NCBI RefSeq assembly: GCF_027942865.1
Contig: NC_134526.1
Span: 3,030,470-3,094,469, forward strand
Source: Odontesthes bonariensis
Taxonomy: Eukaryota > Chordata > Actinopteri > Atheriniformes > Atherinopsidae
DNA length: 64,000 bases
Direction of reading: 5' to 3'
Below, piece after piece: positions 1 to 11,057 of this stretch; within the stretch, counting starts at the first letter, position 1, and the number at the start of each line of letters is the position of its first letter. A model generated the notes under the pieces. That model worked only from the letters and a program-made list of their open reading frames with translations. It was not told the DNA's origin and did no database searches. The translations under genes were made by a program, and so were the position numbers.

Positions 1-347
1 AGAAAGAACATGCTCCTTGAGTGACTTTGTCTTTGACAGGAATGGTTTTATGATTGTTGTCTTGGGCCACATGTAGAACTAACCAGTTTTCAAATTAAGC
101 TTGCAATTCGTATAGTGGCAGCTACCTTTTTGTGTGTGTTTTTTTTTTTTTTTTAAATTTAAAATTTTTTTAATTTAAAGGTTACTTTATGCTTTTATAC
201 TTTAAGTAGGTTTTGGAGCACATACTTTTTCACTTTTACTTGAGTAAAGAGGTCAAGTTGATACTTCAACTTTTACCAGAGTGTTTTTAAACTGCAGTAT
301 CTATACTTCTACTTAAGTAACAAATGTGTGTACTTTTGACACCACTG
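1..347. mobile_element. Right end of a Tol2-like hAT DNA transposon (cut by window start)
   Basis: This stretch is nearly identical to 9272-9616, the right part of the complete hAT element at 7311-9616. It ends in the inverted-repeat terminus GACACCACTG at 347, followed by the 8-bp target copy CATGACAG (348-355). It interrupts the LINE that continues at 356. The left half lies outside the window. The terminus and the ACTTAAGTA-rich subterminal sequence resemble Tol2 and related hAT elements. No transposase coding is seen here. Confidence 0.8.
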
Positions 348-1788
348 CATGACAGGTAACAGAAAAGTGGTCAAACTGGTGGGAAATAAAAAAGGTTCAG
401 TTAAATCTACCAATCTATTGAATATAGTGTGTCAACCCCGAAACACACCAGTATCACCTGTTGTCTCCACGAGATTAGCCCTACTCAATATCAGATCACT
501 AGCCAACAAATCCCTCGTAGTAAATGACATGATCATGACCTATAATCTAGACTTTTTATTTCTTAGTGAAACATGGCTGACTGAATGTAGCTGTGATACC
601 ATTCTCAATGAGGCCGCACCAACAAATTTCAGTTTTATCAATAAGTGTCGAAGTGGTAAGAAGGGCGGGGGAGTTGCCGCCATTTTTAAATCAGTCTTTC
701 AGTGCAAAGAAATTTTACTTGGTGATTTTAGCTCTTTTGAATATCTCTGTTTTTTGTAAAGGGGGATCCAAAAGTTATCTTCCTAATCATTTATAGACCA
801 CCAAGATACCCAGGAACTTTCTTTGATGAGTTTGCTGAACTGCTGTCAGTTATCTGCACTGACTATAACTTTTTTATCATAACTGGGGATTTTAACATTC
901 ACATGGACAGTAACATGGACACTAATGCCAAAGAACTCTGCTCTCTACTTGACACTTTTGGCCTCCTTCAACATGTGAATGGACCCACACATACTCGAGG
1001 CCACACACTGGATCTGGTTATCTCTAAAGGTGTTGACATTTCTTCTGTTGATATCAAGGACGTGGCGCTCTCTGATCATTTCTGTGTGTTCTCTGACTTA
1101 CAGTTAACTCCAAACATTCAGTTAACCCGTGTGTCTGTTAGAAAAAGGTACATAAATGAGAATACCAGTGCTAAGTTTATGGAAGTTATAGCTATGTCAT
1201 CAACTGCGAGTGCAGAGACAGTTGATGAACTCTTAGATAACTTTAACTTGAAAATCTCAATTGTCATGGATACTGTTGCACCTGTTAAAAATAAGATGAT
1301 CTTGAGCAGAAAGCGAACACCATGGAGGAACACTATTATGGTAAAGGCCTTGAAAACAGAATACAGGAAAGCAGATGAATGGCGAAAAACTAAACTTCAA
1401 ATTCACCATGACCTCTACAAACAACGTCTTTGTAATTTTAATCACGGGTTACTCCGGGCTAGACAGCAACACTTATCTGAAATGATTAATAAGAACATCA
1501 ACAACACTCGTGCTCTGTTTGCTATGGTTAATAAGCTGACAACCCCCCCAAAACAGATAGTTTCAGAACTCTGTTCCACAGAGAAATGCAATGAATTTGT
1601 TTGTTTTTTCAATGAAAACATCAAATCTATAAGGCTAAATATCAACATAATAAAATGACGCAATCCTTAAAACCACCTAGGAATCAATCAACTATGATGT
1701 CAGAATTCAATACAGTTGACCAAAAAACCATAGAAGAAACAGTCCAGCATCTTAAACCATCGACATCCTGTCTTCGACATCTACTCTT
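348..1788 (+). mobile_element. L2-like LINE fragment, endonuclease region of ORF2 (spacer of hsp70 unit 1)
   Basis: This is a non-LTR retrotransposon fragment on the plus strand. Open stretches 349-759 and 903-1658 encode an apurinic-like endonuclease with the family landmarks LALLNIRSLANKS, FLSETWL, GKKGGGVA and SDHFCVFSDL. Relative to the LINE at 17137, one A is missing near 757 (TTTTTTGTAAAG against TTTTTTAGTAAAG). This breaks the frame, and unit 2 shares the defect. The reverse transcriptase is absent: the element stops near 1788, where it is joined directly to half of a TTAA MITE. The junction recurs in units 2 and 4, so it predates or spread with the array. L2/CR1-group assignment rests on recognition of the endonuclease and of the RT and 3' tail in the unit 3 copy. 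Confidence 0.85.
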
Positions 1789-1789
1789 T

Positions 1790-1990
1790 TGAACGCATAT
1801 TGTTCTGAGAAGCAAAACGCTTTATTTTTTAAACCCCAGCCAACTAGCCGGACTACCTTCATCAACACCAAAACGAGGCTGGAACTCTGCTCACAGGACG
1901 CAGCAGGGGGTAAGAAGATGTTCAGAAATGATGCTGCTGATATGGGATGTTACACAGCTTCATGTCAAAAGAGGCGAACTATCCCTTTAA
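1790..1990. mobile_element. Right half of a TTAA-flanked MITE
   Basis: The segment matches the right half of the complete MITE at 21331-21713 and ends in the terminal repeat GGCGAACTATCCCTTTAA. The left half is replaced by the truncated LINE. TTAA ends are typical of piggyBac or Kolobok superfamily elements; I cannot choose between them from the termini. Confidence 0.7.
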
Positions 1991-2057
1991 TCATCTGATA
2001 TTTGAAAATTAAATATTTTTCAAAAGAACAACTTTAGTTATTCAATTCATTTTCATC

Positions 2058-2063
2058 TTTATT
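2058..2063 (-). terminator. Polyadenylation signal AATAAA of hsp70 copy 1
   Basis: TTTATT on the plus strand reads AATAAA on the gene strand, about 215 bases beyond the stop codon. The same hexamer is kept at 11326-11331, 21782-21787 and 29394-29399 in the other three units, so a short 3' UTR of about 220 bases is conserved across the array. Confidence 0.7.
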
Positions 2064-2277
2064 GCAATGCCCAGCACAGCAGGGATGAAAACACTCATCC
2101 AAACATTCGTCATTCTTATTCCACATGAACCAAACATACTGACATTAAATATAAATTTATAGTTTCTGTTCAAACTCCAGAAGATATTAAAAATATTTAC
2201 AGTTCTTAAAGTGTCTGTGGCACACGAGGCAGGAGCTCAGAGTTGAGCAGAGATCAGAGTCCACATTAAGGGCCACC

Positions 2278-4209
2278 TTAGTCCACCTCCTCAATAGTCG
2301 GCCCCTGGCTGTCGGCCCTCGCCTGCTCTCTGCACCCAGCGGGCATCCCTCCCTGGGGCATCCCTCCCTGGTACAGCTTGCTGATGACGGGCTGGCACAC
2401 CTTCTCCAGCTCTTTCTGCTTGTCTTGGTACTCGTCTTTCTCAGCCAGCTGGTTGTTCTCCAGCCAGGCGATGGTCTCCTCACACTTCTCGGCCACCTTC
2501 TTCTTGTCCTCCTCGCTGATTTTGCCCTTCAAGCTCTCGTCCTGCACGGTGCTCTTCACGCTGAAGGCGAAGGACTCCAGGGAGTTCCTGGCAGCCATTT
2601 TGTCCCTCTGCAGGTCGTCCTCGGCTTTGTATTTGTCAGCGTCCTGCACCATCCTCTCGATGTCCTCTTTGCTCAGTCGGCCCTTATCGTTGGTGATGGT
2701 GATCTTGTTCTCTTTGCCGGTGCTTTTGTCCACCGCCGACACGTTCAAGATCCCGTTGGCGTCGATGTCGAAGGTGACCTCGATCTGCGGGACCCCCCTG
2801 GGAGCGGGTGGGAGTCCCGTCAGCTCGAACTTGCCCAGCAGGTTGTTGTCCTTGGTCATGGCCCTCTCCCCTTCGTAGACCTGGATCAGGACCCCGGGCT
2901 GGTTGTCAGAGTAGGTGCTGAACACCTGGGTTTGTTTGGTGGGGATGGTGGTGTTGCGTTTGATCAGGGACGTCATCACCCCTCCGGCCGTCTCGATACC
3001 CAGGGACAGAGGCGCCACGTCCAGCAGCAGCAGGTCCTGAACGTTGCCCGAGGTGTCGCCCGAGAGGATGGCGGCCTGGACGGCGGCGCCGTAGGCCACC
3101 GCCTCGTCCGGGTTGATGCTCTTGTTCAGCTTCCGGCCGTTGAAGAAGTCCTGCAGGAGTTTCTGGATTTTGGGGATTCTGGTGGAGCCTCCCACCAGGA
3201 CCACGTCGTGGATCCGGCCCTTGTCCATTCTGGCGTCCCTCAGGGCTTTCTCCACCGGCTCCAAGGTTCCCCTGAACAGGTCGGAGCACAGCTCCTCAAA
3301 GCGAGCCCTGGTGATGGAGGTGTAGAAGTCGATGCCCTCAAACAGAGAGTCGATCTCGATGCTGGCCTGGGAGCTGGAGGACAGGGTCCTCTTGGCCCTC
3401 TCACAGGCTGTGCGCAGCCTCCTCAGGGCTCTCTTGTTCTGGCCGATGTCCTTCTTGTGCTTCCTCTTGAACTCCTCCACAAAGTGGTCGACCATGCGGT
3501 TGTCAAAGTCCTCTCCGCCCAGGTGAGTGTCTCCGGCCGTGGCCTTCACCTCAAAGATGCCGTCTTCGATGGTCAGGACGGACACGTCGAAGGTGCCCCC
3601 GCCCAGGTCAAAGATCAGGATGTTCCGTTCCCCGGACTTGCCTTTGTCCAGACCGTACGCGATGGCGGCCGCCGTCGGCTCGTTGATGATCCGCAGGACG
3701 TTGAGTCCCGCGATGACGCCTGCGTCTTTGGTGGCCTGTCGCTGGGAGTCGTTGAAGTACGCCGGGACCGTGATGACGGCGTTGGACACTTTTTGGCCCA
3801 GGTAGGCCTCGGCGATCTCCTTCATCTTCACCAGGACCATGGAGGAAACCTCCTCGGGGTAGAAGGCTTTGTCCTCCCCTTTGTACTCTACTTGTATTTT
3901 GGGCCTCCCTCCCTCTGAAACCACCTTGAAGGGCCAGTGCTTCATGTCCGCCTGCACCACCGGATCGTCACACTTTCTCCCGATCAGTCTCTTGGCATCA
4001 AACACAGTGTTGCTGGGGTTCATGGCCACCTGGTTCTTGGCTGCGTCCCCGATCAGCCTCTCGGTGTCGGTGAAGGCCACATAGCTGGGGGTGGTCCTGT
4101 TGCCCTGGTCGTTGGCGATGATCTCTACTTTTCCGTGCTGGAAAACCCCCACACAGGAGTAGGTGGTGCCCAGGTCGATGCCGATCGCTACGCCTTTGGC
4201 TGCAGACAT
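2278..4209 (-). CDS. hsp70: Heat-shock protein 70 kDa, copy 1 (inducible cytosolic type, 643 aa)
   Basis: ATP-dependent chaperone of cytosol and nucleus that binds exposed hydrophobic peptides with J-domain and exchange-factor partners. The CDS is intronless. It holds all three Hsp70 signatures: IDLGTTYS at residues 11-18, [12 protein letters not shown] near 199-210 and [13 protein letters not shown] near 337. The linker DLLLLDVAP, the substrate-binding domain, the helical lid and the C-terminal EEVD (the TPR-cochaperone tail of cytosolic Hsp70s) follow. Length matches the family (about 640 aa). The start is fixed by the conserved [15 protein letters not shown]-terminus. The tail has two GGMP units. 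Compared with the other copies it has Lys in FNGRKLNKS (about residue 360, where the others have Asp or Glu) and Arg in DKGRIHD. It looks intact and is the lowest-coordinate member of a four-gene head-to-tail array. Confidence 0.97.
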   Translation of the reverse strand: MSAAKGVAIGIDLGTTYSCVGVFQHGKVEIIANDQGNRTTPSYVAFTDTERLIGDAAKNQVAMNPSNTVFDAKRLIGRKCDDPVVQADMKHWPFKVVSEGGRPKIQVEYKGEDKAFYPEEVSSMVLVKMKEIAEAYLGQKVSNAVITVPAYFNDSQRQATKDAGVIAGLNVLRIINEPTAAAIAYGLDKGKSGERNILIFDLGGGTFDVSVLTIEDGIFEVKATAGDTHLGGEDFDNRMVDHFVEEFKRKHKKDIGQNKRALRRLRTACERAKRTLSSSSQASIEIDSLFEGIDFYTSITRARFEELCSDLFRGTLEPVEKALRDARMDKGRIHDVVLVGGSTRIPKIQKLLQDFFNGRKLNKSINPDEAVAYGAAVQAAILSGDTSGNVQDLLLLDVAPLSLGIETAGGVMTSLIKRNTTIPTKQTQVFSTYSDNQPGVLIQVYEGERAMTKDNNLLGKFELTGLPPAPRGVPQIEVTFDIDANGILNVSAVDKSTGKENKITITNDKGRLSKEDIERMVQDADKYKAEDDLQRDKMAARNSLESFAFSVKSTVQDESLKGKISEEDKKKVAEKCEETIAWLENNQLAEKDEYQDKQKELEKVCQPVISKLYQGGMPQGGMPAGCREQARADSQGPTIEEVD

Positions 4210-4860
4210 CTTGGCTGTGTTGGCTTTGTGTCCTAAAGGTGCAGAGACACAAATGAGCAGGAGCGTGAGAAAAGTAAGTGAACATCTGCAGCAGCTGTTG
4301 GAGCTTCAGCTGTTTTCTATCAAAAGAAACTGAGTCCCAGCATCAGAGGACTGAGGTCATACAGAGTGAATGCATCACTAAGTCTTTTTACTTCAAATCA
4401 CATGAATTAAATATATCAACACAGAACAAAAACAAAACCATTAAACTGTTAAATCTTCAACAAGACACAATTATTTAGATACACACAATAAGCTTCTGTT
4501 CACTTTAATGTAACAGAACCGCAAAATTAGTCAGAAAAGCAGGTTACTGACAGATTTGAACAGTTCTGTGATAAGTCAGAGCTTCTTGTATTCTTACTGT
4601 ACAAAACAAGTATGATTATACAAACATTTTTTTTTTTAAATAAAGTAACTAAGTAGTCGTAAATTATTTATTTTGGAGTTAACAAACAGAAAAATATACA
4701 TAAGTAGACCTTTAAAATAGGGAAAACTTTAGATGAGCACTTACTCTGGCTGGAAGTTAAAAATGAAGATGGATTTGAATTAAAATCAGTTCCTCTCCGC
4801 GGCGCAGATCGTCTTCAGCTCCGGTCTTCTGTGTCTCTTCTCGGATCTCTTCTTGTCTGA
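4210..4860 (-). other. hsp70 copy 1 5' UTR with probable intron
   Basis: On the gene strand a good donor (CCAGA|GTAAGTG, boundary 4745/4744) and a pyrimidine-rich acceptor (CTGCACCTTTAG, boundary 4233/4232) would remove a 512-base intron from the 5' UTR. The untranslated first exon would run from roughly 4860 to 4745, followed by a 23-base leader before the ATG. The first exon has no upstream ATG. Both splice sites are conserved in all four units, while the intron interior tolerates a 600-base transposon in units 2-4, which supports the model. Transcript start and splicing are inferred, not seen. A promoter lying directly before the ATG is the alternative. Confidence 0.65.
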
Positions 4861-4886
4861 ACTGCCGGTGTTCACCTCCAGCACTG

Positions 4887-5012
4887 TTTTTATTCTTCTT
4901 CGCTCCCTTCTCGTTGTTTCTCGAGGTTTCCATTGACTCTCTTGTCCAATCACAGCTCGGCGCGGCGCTCTGCGTCATGACGTCATCTGCTAGAAGTTTC
5001 TCCTGCCTTCTC
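4887..5012 (-). promoter_or_regulatory. hsp70 copy 1 heat-shock promoter
   Basis: Reading upstream on the gene strand: a TATA-like ATAAAAA at 4893-4887; a heat-shock element in 5-bp register (TTC 4908-4910, TTC 4918-4920, GAG 4923-4925, TTC 4928-4930); an inverted CCAAT box (CCAAT on plus strand 4946-4950); a perfect CRE palindrome TGACGTCA at 4978-4985; and a second heat-shock element (GAA 4992-4994, TTC 4997-4999, TTC 5007-5009). The phased NGAAN/NTTCN modules are the HSF1 binding pattern, so heat induction is expected. Spacing is preserved in all units. Confidence 0.75.
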
Positions 5013-6885
5013 GTCGCTCAGAGAAATCGTTAGAAGTGTTAAACAGAAAAATATTGTTTTAGATCATTTAAGATTCATCCTCTAAATACAGTAAGAGTGA
5101 CAACGAATATGGACAGACTGATGTTGAAAAGCTCCGTGAAAAATTCAAGTAAATCAGGACACAAATCTACTTTAAAACCAAACGTAAATTGAAAACTTCT
5201 TAATATTTCTTTAAAATCTAAAATCTGTTATTGGATAACAAGATTTAATCCATGCCGAACATTTTAGAAGACATTAGAGATTATTATGAATTAGCGGGTT
5301 CTTTTCACAACTCTGTAAAAATAACCAGGAGACCAGAAAATGCTTTAAAACGGTCATTTTTTAAATGGAGTCTTGGTGCACAGTGTCTATGTTTGGAGAA
5401 AGAGACATTTAATCAACATTTACATATAAAATGGGATATTTTTATTTGAAAGTGAGGTCAGTGTGTTGATATTTACGACAAGTGCTTAAAAATTCAAAAT
5501 AATTCACAAAACATAAGCCTTTTAGACTTTTTCTTCCATCAGAGTATACTCTTTAATAGTTTATTTGTGTATTTTTATTTATGGCCTCGTGCAGGTGCCA
5601 TATCTTTGTGTTGATGATCAACTCAAATAATTTGATTTTCATAGCACCAATTCCCAACAAAAGACATCTCAAAACACTTTAATTAAACTTGTTTAATTTA
5701 TTTTTAAAGTCCACACAGTTCGACCCAGTTATTTTCCAAATCAGCGTTTGGTTGCTGGAGCTGGTAAAGATAGTTTTCAATATTTAATGATGTGTTTCAG
5801 CTGCTCAGGTTGGTAAAACTGTCAAAGAAAACAGAGTTAAAGAGTAAAATGAGCACATGCTGATACTTTAGTTTCTTCTGGATGTGAAATATCTACATTA
5901 TTAGAATATAAACACAATTAATGGGATCCTAAATGTAAGGGGGAAATTATTACCATAAGGAGCATTAAAACCTTTTAATTAGGTACAAGATTTGGAAAAA
6001 CACAACTTTTTAACACTAGAAATGCAATCAAAACCAAAGACAAACAATGAATGTGAGAACATTTTCAAACTCTTTAAAGTCTCAGTTTTGTCTTCTTTAA
6101 GGAGTTGAACAAGGAGGCAGGCTGAACATTTACTGTAGATGTGACATAACTCTGTGTTCCTCGGCGTAGTTTGGAGATGAATTAGGTCAACAGGATGTGT
6201 TCATTCTCTCACCTGAGAGCTAAACATCTGCTGTAATATGAAAGGTGGTTAAACTAAAGTTCTACAGTGTTGTTATGTTAGTTGTTTCCACCAGATGTCA
6301 CCAAAGTTTGGATGTTTTAAATCAGCGAACAGCAGGAAAATATTGACCAGACTCAGATTTATTTTGTTTCCTGCCTTTATAACAACATTAATGATTTTCT
6401 TTTTAATTATTAGCAACATAGAAGATAATGCAGTTGTTGTTTTATTAAAACAGGAATAAATAAGTTGAACTGTTTGGTATTTATTAGTTGGGAATGTCGT
6501 AAACTTTATAAACTTACCTTCAGTCATTTTAACTTTATTTTTAAAGTCCAAACAGTTCGACCCAGTTATTTTCCAAATCAGCGTTTGGTTGCTGGAGCTG
6601 GTAAAGATAGTTTTCAATATTTAATGATGTGTTTCAGCTGCTCAGGTTGGTAAAACTGTCAAAGAAAACAGAGTTAAAGAGTAAAATGAGCACATGCTGA
6701 TACTTTAGTTTCTTCTGGATGTGAAATATCTACATTATTAGAATATAAACATAATTAATGGGATCCTAAATGTAAGGTGGAAATTATTACCATAAGGAAT
6801 ACTAAAACATTTTAATTAGGTACAAGATTTGGAAAAACACAACTTTTTAACACTAGAAATGCAATCAAAACCAATTAATCAAAAC
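5013..6885. other. hsp70 unit 1 upstream block with an internal direct repeat
   Basis: AT-rich sequence with no recognisable gene; small open frames here (for example 5252-5449 and 6273-6617) look accidental. It contains a direct repeat of about 335 bases, at 5698-6033 and again near 6533-6871, about 834 bases apart (both include the motif CAGTTATTTTCCAAATCAGC). The second copy runs straight into the LINE. Units 2 and 3 show the same arrangement. Unit 4 has only the first copy, followed by unique sequence, so the second copy marks the array junction. Confidence 0.75.
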
Positions 6886-8188
6886 CTTCACCAGCCCCAA
6901 CAGCCCAACAAGTGGAGTCTCCCCCAGCCCCAGTGGGAAACCCCCAGACTTCGCCCCCCCGGACCCCACCCAGCCCCCAGCTCTGGACTCCTCACTTCTG
7001 GATTTCCCTGACAGGATGAAGAGCCTTCTCAATATTGGAATCCAATTGACTCCACGCAAAAATCCCATATTCTTCCCCCCTAACATCCCACCTCATCCAG
7101 CCCCTCCCATTCCACCACGTCCATCACGTTGGAAACAACCCTCAAACAAAAGTCACCAAGCCCCCCCACCTCCTCTGAATCATCATATCTGTGAGTCTGA
7201 CTGATATGTGCCGGGTCCAGGCTGTAATACTGATATCAAGAATGCTCTTCCCCAGATAAAGTCAGGGCCCTATGGAGTTCAGACAGCCTTTTCAATCCCT
7301 GTGATGACAGCAGAGGTGTCAAGTAACAAAGTACAAATACTTTGTTACTGTACTTAAGTACACTTTTTATGTATCTGTACTTTACTCCATTACTTATTGT
7401 TCTGCCTATTTCTGACTTCTACTCATTACATTTTCACACAAGTATCTGTACTTTCTATTCCTTACATTTTCAAAACAAACAGCCTCGTTACTCTTGGCTT
7501 CAGTTTAATGTTTATGTATTTCAAATCATGTGCGCCATCCAATACAGATCAGTGGCGCCATCCACACCTAGTGAGAACGAGTGTAATTGGATGAATCATA
7601 TAACGCAAACACTCATCGGTTAGGCTATTCATCAAATTTGTGCTGACACACAAGGAAATCGTCATTCGTCAGAAGCAAGCAGATGTTCTACAAACTGCAA
7701 ACGTGAAGCGTCTAACATAATCTTAGTGTGTATGCAAAATTGTTGCACTCTCCTACTCCGTGCCATTTTCAGAGCGTTTTAGGTGCTCTGTATGTAGTGA
7801 TAAAGAGCTCATTTTCATTTCAGTTTTTGTCTTGACTGTCAGCTATGACAAAGGGGGGAACGTGCGTGTGTATAACATTTTTTCTTTGAATTTTTCAGGC
7901 AGTAAGACTTTTTGTTTGTTTTTTTGATGGGACCAGGGGCGTCTGTAGCTTGAGCAAACATTCGGGGCTGTAGCCCAGACATGAAAATAATTTTTAACGG
8001 GGGTCAGGGGGTTTTTCCCCCAGGATTTTTTTTAAAAAAAGGGGGTGTTAAAATGAAAATTTAACACAGTTCATGACCAGCTGCTTAACATGTTGAATGC
8101 CGAGCTGTGAATGTTGGCATTCATGTTTTGATAAAATGCCGAGATCCATATATCCAAATGCTGACATTGTGTCTTTGTTAGCCTAACG

Positions 8189-8960
8189 GTGCGTTCACAC
8201 CAAACGCGATGCGAATATTCGCACCGCCTTCATCGCGCGATCGTTGCCGCAGGTGTAAATTAAATTCCATCGCCTCAAACGCCTCTTTCGCGCGAGTAAA
8301 AAACGAGTGAATAGCTCAAGGGGCTATCCATGGCTGATCGCTCCTTGTACCTGCTGTGGCAGTCCGAGATTCGTCTGAAACGCACACGCCATCGTGTCTG
8401 GGTCAGTGACATCATCCGGTGGTGCATTCAGCTCGGATAATTTCATCGCCTTCTACAGGAGTTGCGTCTGGATGACGGCCGCCTCCAGCGGCACCCCAGG
8501 CCCACCAGGACCCAGCCCGACGACCCGCTCGGGAGGACCGGCGCCTGCAGCCGGCGTCCCGCCGAGAGATCACGGCACCGATCCTCCCGAGCGGGTCGTC
8601 GGGCTGGGTCCTGGTGGGCCTGGGGTGCCGCTGGAGGCGGCCGTCATCCAGACGGAACTCCTGGAAAAGGCGGTGATTTAATTTTTTTTATTTTATTTTG
8701 TCAGGGACCATGTGCAAAGTACATTAATTACAAAGTAAAGAGATGACCTGCACCAGATTGTAGCTTAGAAGCTAATTTCCATCTGCAGTCCCATCTGCAT
8801 GTCACAGACAGCGCCTGTCCATCTGTCTCCACGTCACTGTCGTCCAGAATCTCAACGCTGATAGGCTGTCTGGCGCGAATATATCGCCAAAGTTGGATTT
8901 TTTGAACTCGCGCGAATCGCATATTTTCAATCGCGCGGCGGCCACCGCATCACCGCACCG
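8189..8960 (+). mobile_element. PIF/Harbinger transposon remnant nested in the hAT
   Basis: It begins with GGTGCGTTCACACCAAACGC, a typical Harbinger-type terminus, and has CGCG-rich subterminal sequence at both ends (TTCGCGCGAGT near 8288, its complement near 8910). Between these lies the start of a HARBI1-like transposase: a frame reading RHRVWVSDIIR then LRLDDGRLQRH resembles the family's N-terminal LRLDDGRFQRYFR. The reading frame is broken and the catalytic nuclease part is missing. I do not see a matching right terminus, so the right boundary is approximate. Confidence 0.65.
8447..8672. repeat. Long GC-rich palindrome (91-nt arms, 44-nt loop)
   Basis: Arms 8447-8537 and 8582-8672 are reverse complements with about three mismatches, all near the outer ends. 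The arms are the first part of the Harbinger transposase reading frame, duplicated in opposite orientation. A transcript of either strand would fold into a long, nearly perfect GC-rich hairpin. Confidence 0.85.
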
Positions 8961-11057
8961 CTCCTCACTGCACCTCAGAATCCTGCGGTCTGAGCTGGTT
9001 ACAAAGTTGCATGATGACAGCAGCGCCGCGGTAGTCTATCACCGCTCAAAGTGTGGTCCCGTGACGGAGCTCTCCTTCTTTTTCTTCTTCTTCGTTCTTC
9101 TTCTTATTATTATTATTATACATATTTTTCTTTATGTCAGTCCAGAGAGATTCGGGGCTGAAGCCCCGAATGACCAGGTCTCTCGACGCGCATGGATGGG
9201 ACGAACATGAATACCTCACGACCTACCTCTTGAATACTACCTCACGTGTAATTAAATTCCAATAAAGTTTGAGAAAGAACATGCTCCTTGAGTGACTTTG
9301 TCTTTGACAGGAATGGTTTTATGATTGTTGTCTTGGGCCACATGTAGAACTAACCAGTTTTCAAATTAAGCTTGCAATTCGTATAGTGGCAGCTACCTTT
9401 GTGTGTGTTTTTTTTTTTTTTTTAAATTTAAAATTTTTTTAATTTAAAGGTTACTTTATGCTTTTATACTTTAAGTAGGTTTTGGAGCACATACTTTTTC
9501 ACTTTTACTTGAGTAAAGAGGTCAAGTTGATACTTCAACTTTTACCAGAGTGTTTTTAAACTGCAGTATCTATACTTCTACTTAAGTAACAAATGTGTGT
9601 ACTTTTGACACCACTGCATGACAGGTAACAGAAAAGTGGTCAAACTGGTGGGAAATAAAAAAGGTTCATTTAAATCTACCAATCTATTGAATATAGTGTG
9701 TCAACCCCGAAACACACCAGTATCACCTGTTGTCTCCACGAGATTAGCCCTACTCAATATCAGATCACTAGCCAACAAATCCCTCGTAGTAAATGACATG
9801 ATCATGACCTATAATCTAGACTTTTTATTTCTTAGTGAAACATGGCTGACTGAATGTAGCTGTGATACCATTCTCAATGAGGCCGCACCAACAAATTTCA
9901 GTTTTATCAATAAGTGTCGAAGTGGTAAGAAGGGCGGGGGAGTTGCCGCCATTTTTAAATCAGTCTTTCAGTGCAAAGAAATTTTACTTGGTGATTTTAG
10001 CTCTTTTGAATATCTCTGTTTTTTGTAAAGGGGGATCCAAAAGTTATCTTCCTAATCATTTATAGACCACCAAGATACCCAGGAACTTTCTTTGATGAGT
10101 TTGCTGAACTGCTGTAAGTTATCTGCACTGACTATAACTTTTTTATCATAACTGGGGATTTTAACATTCACATGGACAATAACATGGACACTAATGCCAA
10201 AGAACTCTGCTCTCTACTTGACACTTTTGGCCTCCTTCAACATGTGAATGGACCCACACATACTCGAGGCCACACACTGGATCTGGTTATCTCTAAAGGT
10301 GTTGACATTTCTTCTGTTGATATCAAGGACGTGGCGCTCTCTGATCATTTCTGTGTGTTCTCTGACTTACAGTTAACTCCAAACATTCAGTTAACCCGTG
10401 TGTCTGTTAGAAAAAGGTACATAAATGAGAATACCAGTGCTAAGTTTATGGAAGTTATAGCTATGTCATCAACTGCGAGTGCAGAGACAGTTGATGAACT
10501 CTTAGATAACTTTAACTTGAAAATCTCAAATGTCATGGATACTGTTGCACCTGTTAAAAATAAGATGATCCTGAGCAGAAAGCGAACACCATGGAGAAAC
10601 ACTATGATGGTAAAGGCCTTGAAAACAGAATGCAGGAAAGCAGATGAATGGCGAAAAACTAAACTTCAAACTCACCATGACCTCTACAAACAAAGTCTTT
10701 GTAATTTTAATCACGGGTTACTCCGGGCCAGACAGCAACACTTATCTGAAATGATTAATAAGATCATCAACAACACTCGTGCTCTGTTTGCTATGGTTAA
10801 TAAGCTGACAACCCCCCCAAACAGATAGTTTCAGAACTCTGTTCCACAGAGGAATGCAATGAATTTGTTTGTTTTTTCAATGAAAACATCAAATCTATAA
10901 GGATAAATATCAACATAATAAAATGACGCAATCCTTAAAACCACCTAGGAATCAATCAACTATGATGTCAGAATTCAATACAGTTGACCAAAAAACCAAA
11001 GAAGAAACAGTCCAGCATCTTAAACAATCGACATCCTGTCTTCGACATCTACTCTTT

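Larger units (their letters stand above)
7311..9616. mobile_element. Tol2-like hAT element, 2.3 kb, non-autonomous
   Basis: The left end CAGAGGTGTCAAGTAAC and the right end TACTTTTGACACCACTG are imperfect inverted repeats of the Tol2 type, with subterminal ACTTAAGTA motifs at both ends. The flanks are an 8-bp target duplication with one mismatch (GATGACAG 7303-7310, CATGACAG 9617-9624). The uninterrupted target is visible in the unit 3 LINE at about 17232. The interior holds no hAT transposase that I recognise; instead there is a PIF/Harbinger fragment, a large palindrome and a short hairpin at 9151-9170 (TTCGGGGCT and its complement). The element is probably mobilised only in trans. Confidence 0.8.
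6886..11056 (+). mobile_element. L2-like LINE between hsp70 copies 1 and 2, split by a hAT insertion
   Basis: The 5' part (about 6886-7310) is proline-rich LINE leader with short open stretches. The body resumes at 9617 and carries the endonuclease domain in pieces 9618-10028 and 10172-10828. It shares the single-base loss after FEYLCF with unit 1. It also has a TAA stop near 10114 (CTGTAAGTTATC) that unit 4 shares but units 1 and 3 do not. The 3' end is truncated at about 11056 into the same MITE half. No reverse transcriptase is present, so the element is dead. Confidence 0.85.

Noticed and set aside
2425-3918. Long open frames (497-542 codons) on the plus strand opposite every hsp70 gene
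   Set aside because: They mirror the hsp70 codons in the opposite strand, a well-known by-product of GC-rich, biased codon use in hsp70 genes. Their predicted peptides show no family motif, and variation follows the sense strand.
4757-4978. 73-codon frame (starts MTQSAAPSCDW) upstream of each hsp70
   Set aside because: Its ATG lies upstream of the TATA-like box, within the CRE, so a normal transcript would not contain it. Its conservation follows from promoter and leader conservation.
6273-6617. 114-codon minus-strand frame repeated in units 1-3
   Set aside because: AT-rich, lysine/isoleucine/asparagine-heavy, without any motif, and absent as an open frame in unit 4. It is conserved only because the spacer is duplicated.
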